Source of the DNA: Fimenecus sp051881415
GTDB lineage: Bacteria > Bacillota > Clostridia > Oscillospirales > Acutalibacteraceae
Assembly (NCBI GenBank): GCA_051881415.1
Contig: JBJEPV010000195.1
Span: 1-5,567 of the forward strand
Direction: 5' to 3'
Length of the DNA: 5,567 nt
In this document: positions 4,512 to 5,567 of the stretch, in pieces
Position numbering within the stretch: the first letter of the stretch is position 1
Layout of the letters: each line of letters opens with the position of its first letter
Notes under the pieces: model-generated
Told to the model about the DNA's origin: nothing
The model's input: the letters and a program-made list of their open reading frames with translations, nothing else
Databases searched by the model: none
Program-made: the position numbers and the translations under genes

Positions 4512-5381
4512 CTACGCGCGCGAATGTTGTTTTTGATTATAAAAGAACATCGTAACCGCCATGGCAACAATCAGCACATAGCCCACAAAACTCCACACAT
4601 CGGGTGTTTGCCCGAATACGAAAAAGCCCAAAGCAGACGAAAAAATAATTTGCGAATAGTCATATACCGAAATTTCCCGCGCGGGGGCGTAAATATAGGC
4701 GGCGGTAATGGTGAACTGCCCGCCTGTTGCCGCAAGCCCCGCAAGGAGCAAATACAAAAGTTGTACCCCTGTCATTGGGTGATAGTCAAAAATTAAGTAC
4801 GGCAGGGTTACAAGGCACGAAAAGCCCGAAAAGAAAAAGACGATAAACGGGCCCTTTACGCCGAGTGTGCCGAGTTTTCGCACCATCGTGTATGCCACGC
4901 CTGCACCGAAGCCCCCGAGTAAACCGATAACGGCGGGGAAAAGGGATGCATTTTGAAAGGACGGCTTAATCACGAACAGACTGCCGACAAACGCGCCGAG
5001 CACGATGCACATTCGCGCAGGCGTGATTTTTTCTTTTAACACAAAGTAACTGCACAAAATCGCAAAAAACGGCGACATTTTGTTGAGAATAGACGCGTCT
5101 GCAAGCACCAATTTGTCCACCGCATAAAAATTGCAAAGAATACCGAGCGTGCCGAAACCGGCGCGCAGCAGCAAATATCCCCACGCGGGTTTGGAAAGCG
5201 CAGGTTTTGTCTGTTTTTCGCGCAATAAAATGATACCCGCAAATACAAACGCGACAATATTGCGGAAAAAACTTTTTTGCACAGAGGGCAAATCCCCCGC
5301 CAGGCGCACAAACATACTCATCAGCGCAAAGCAAAACGCCGACAAAATGATAAGCAAAATTCCTTTTTGTTTCTTTTGCAT
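4512..5381 (-). CDS. EamA/DMT-superfamily permease, substrate unknown
   Basis: This 289-residue polytopic inner-membrane protein has the size and layout of the drug/metabolite transporter family with two EamA repeats (about 8-138 and 149-279). About ten hydrophobic helices can be seen: near 7-28, 36-53, 68-87, 90-115, 122-139, 147-166, 177-197, 206-231, 238-257 and 261-280. The N-terminus is lysine-rich (MQKKQKG) and the C-terminus short and polar. Typical family sites are SFFRNI at the start of helix 2, LNKMSPFFAILCSYFVLKEKIT in helix 4, and YSQIIFSSALGFFVFGQTP in helix 9, with GQ where many relatives have GE. The frame is open further upstream to 5471, but the start at 5381 is chosen because it follows an AGGTGA site and the longer form would run through the promoter. 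Relatives export or import amino acids, purines or other metabolites; no substrate can be read from the sequence. It is convergent with pheT and no gene follows it within the window. Confidence 0.88.
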   Translation of the reverse strand: MQKKQKGILLIILSAFCFALMSMFVRLAGDLPSVQKSFFRNIVAFVFAGIILLREKQTKPALSKPAWGYLLLRAGFGTLGILCNFYAVDKLVLADASILNKMSPFFAILCSYFVLKEKITPARMCIVLGAFVGSLFVIKPSFQNASLFPAVIGLLGGFGAGVAYTMVRKLGTLGVKGPFIVFFFSGFSCLVTLPYLIFDYHPMTGVQLLYLLLAGLAATGGQFTITAAYIYAPAREISVYDYSQIIFSSALGFFVFGQTPDVWSFVGYVLIVAMAVTMFFYNQKQHSRA

Positions 5382-5385
5382 CGGT

Positions 5386-5391
5386 TCACCT
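5386..5391 (-). promoter_or_regulatory. Ribosome binding site of the EamA permease
   Basis: On the minus strand AGGTGA lies 4 bases before the ATG at 5381 (7 counted from AGG). It fixes this methionine as the start rather than the upstream ATG at 5471. Confidence 0.75.
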
Positions 5392-5408
5392 GCTTTCAAA
5401 TTCCCCAT

Positions 5409-5437
5409 AGTGTAGCACATTTCGGGAATTTTGACAA
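5409..5437 (-). promoter_or_regulatory. Promoter of the EamA permease gene
   Basis: On the minus strand TTGTCA (5432-5437) and TACACT (5409-5414) are 17 bases apart, and TGC precedes the -10 box as an extended element, as in the pheST promoter. Transcription would begin near 5402, giving a leader of about 20 bases that just contains the ribosome binding site. No operator-like palindrome was seen. Confidence 0.75.
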
Positions 5438-5516
5438 GAGGAACGGAATGTGGCGGTCTGCCCCTGCGCATTTAAATTCTTATTTAGATTAGTGGTGCAG
5501 CCGCAAACCTTGTATT

Positions 5517-5567
5517 CCTCCCTCTGACGAGGGAGGTGTCACGGCATAGCCGTGACGGAGGGAGAGA
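5517..5567 (+). repeat. CTCCCTC compound palindrome, copy 2 (reaches window end)
   Basis: CCTCCCTC/GAGGGAGG (5517-5524, 5529-5536, loop TGAC) is followed by TG and an 8-bp hairpin GTCACGGC/GCCGTGAC (5538-5545, 5549-5556, loop ATA), then GGAGGGAG (5557-5564). The arms match copy 1 at 4197-4247 in reverse orientation, but the central hairpin has a different sequence. The window ends three bases later, so its right boundary is not known. Confidence 0.65.

Noticed and set aside
4221..4796. A 191-codon open frame on the plus strand
   Set aside because: Its first half is repeat DNA and its second half is antisense to the permease. There is no convincing ribosome binding site and the protein has no family character.
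5382..5471. A 30-residue N-terminal extension of the EamA permease
   Set aside because: It would be encoded by the promoter and leader. The segment is not membrane-like, and an AGGTGA site precedes the internal methionine.
5438..5516. A possible gene or regulatory RNA upstream of the permease promoter
   Set aside because: No frame with a start and ribosome binding site, and no recognisable fold, was found in this short stretch.

Overview
The window looks like chromosomal DNA of a Gram-positive anaerobe of the class Clostridia, most likely an Oscillospirales or Ruminococcaceae-like gut bacterium. The grounds are a tRNA-sensing T-box leader before an aminoacyl-tRNA synthetase operon, AGGAGG-type ribosome binding sites, a TTG start codon, and intergenic palindromic repeats of types that I recall as common in gut Clostridia. 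This placement is inference; no marker gene settles it.

Layout. Bases 1-140 hold no gene, only nested inverted repeats (24-99). A sigma-70-type promoter (141-168) drives a leader of about 300 nt. That leader folds as a T-box riboswitch, with a UUC phenylalanine specifier (291-293), a stem III, a UGGU T-box bulge and an intrinsic terminator (403-436) that competes with an antiterminator. Behind it lie pheS (477-1529, TTG start) and pheT (1547-3907), the two subunits of phenylalanyl-tRNA synthetase, closed by a 14-bp perfect-stem terminator (3940-3971). The logic is the usual one: uncharged tRNA-Phe binds the leader, the terminator fails to form, and more synthetase is made.

The 604 bases between the 3' ends of pheT and the next gene (convergent arrangement) contain no credible gene. 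They are packed with short palindromic elements of at least three families: GTAGGG(G)CG hairpins, a CTCCCTC/GAGGGAG compound palindrome, and a TGTCATTCTGA inverted repeat. Two of the families also occur elsewhere in the window, at 24-54 and at 5517-5567.

On the minus strand, 4512-5381 encodes a ten-helix EamA/DMT-superfamily permease of unknown substrate, with its own promoter (5409-5437) and ribosome binding site. It has no evident functional link to pheST.

No new multi-gene system is present. The points most worth a second look are the unusual active-site residues of PheS, the non-canonical 3' half of the T-box bulge, and the two copies of the CTCCCTC palindrome, which keep their arms while their central hairpins differ in sequence but stay fully paired.
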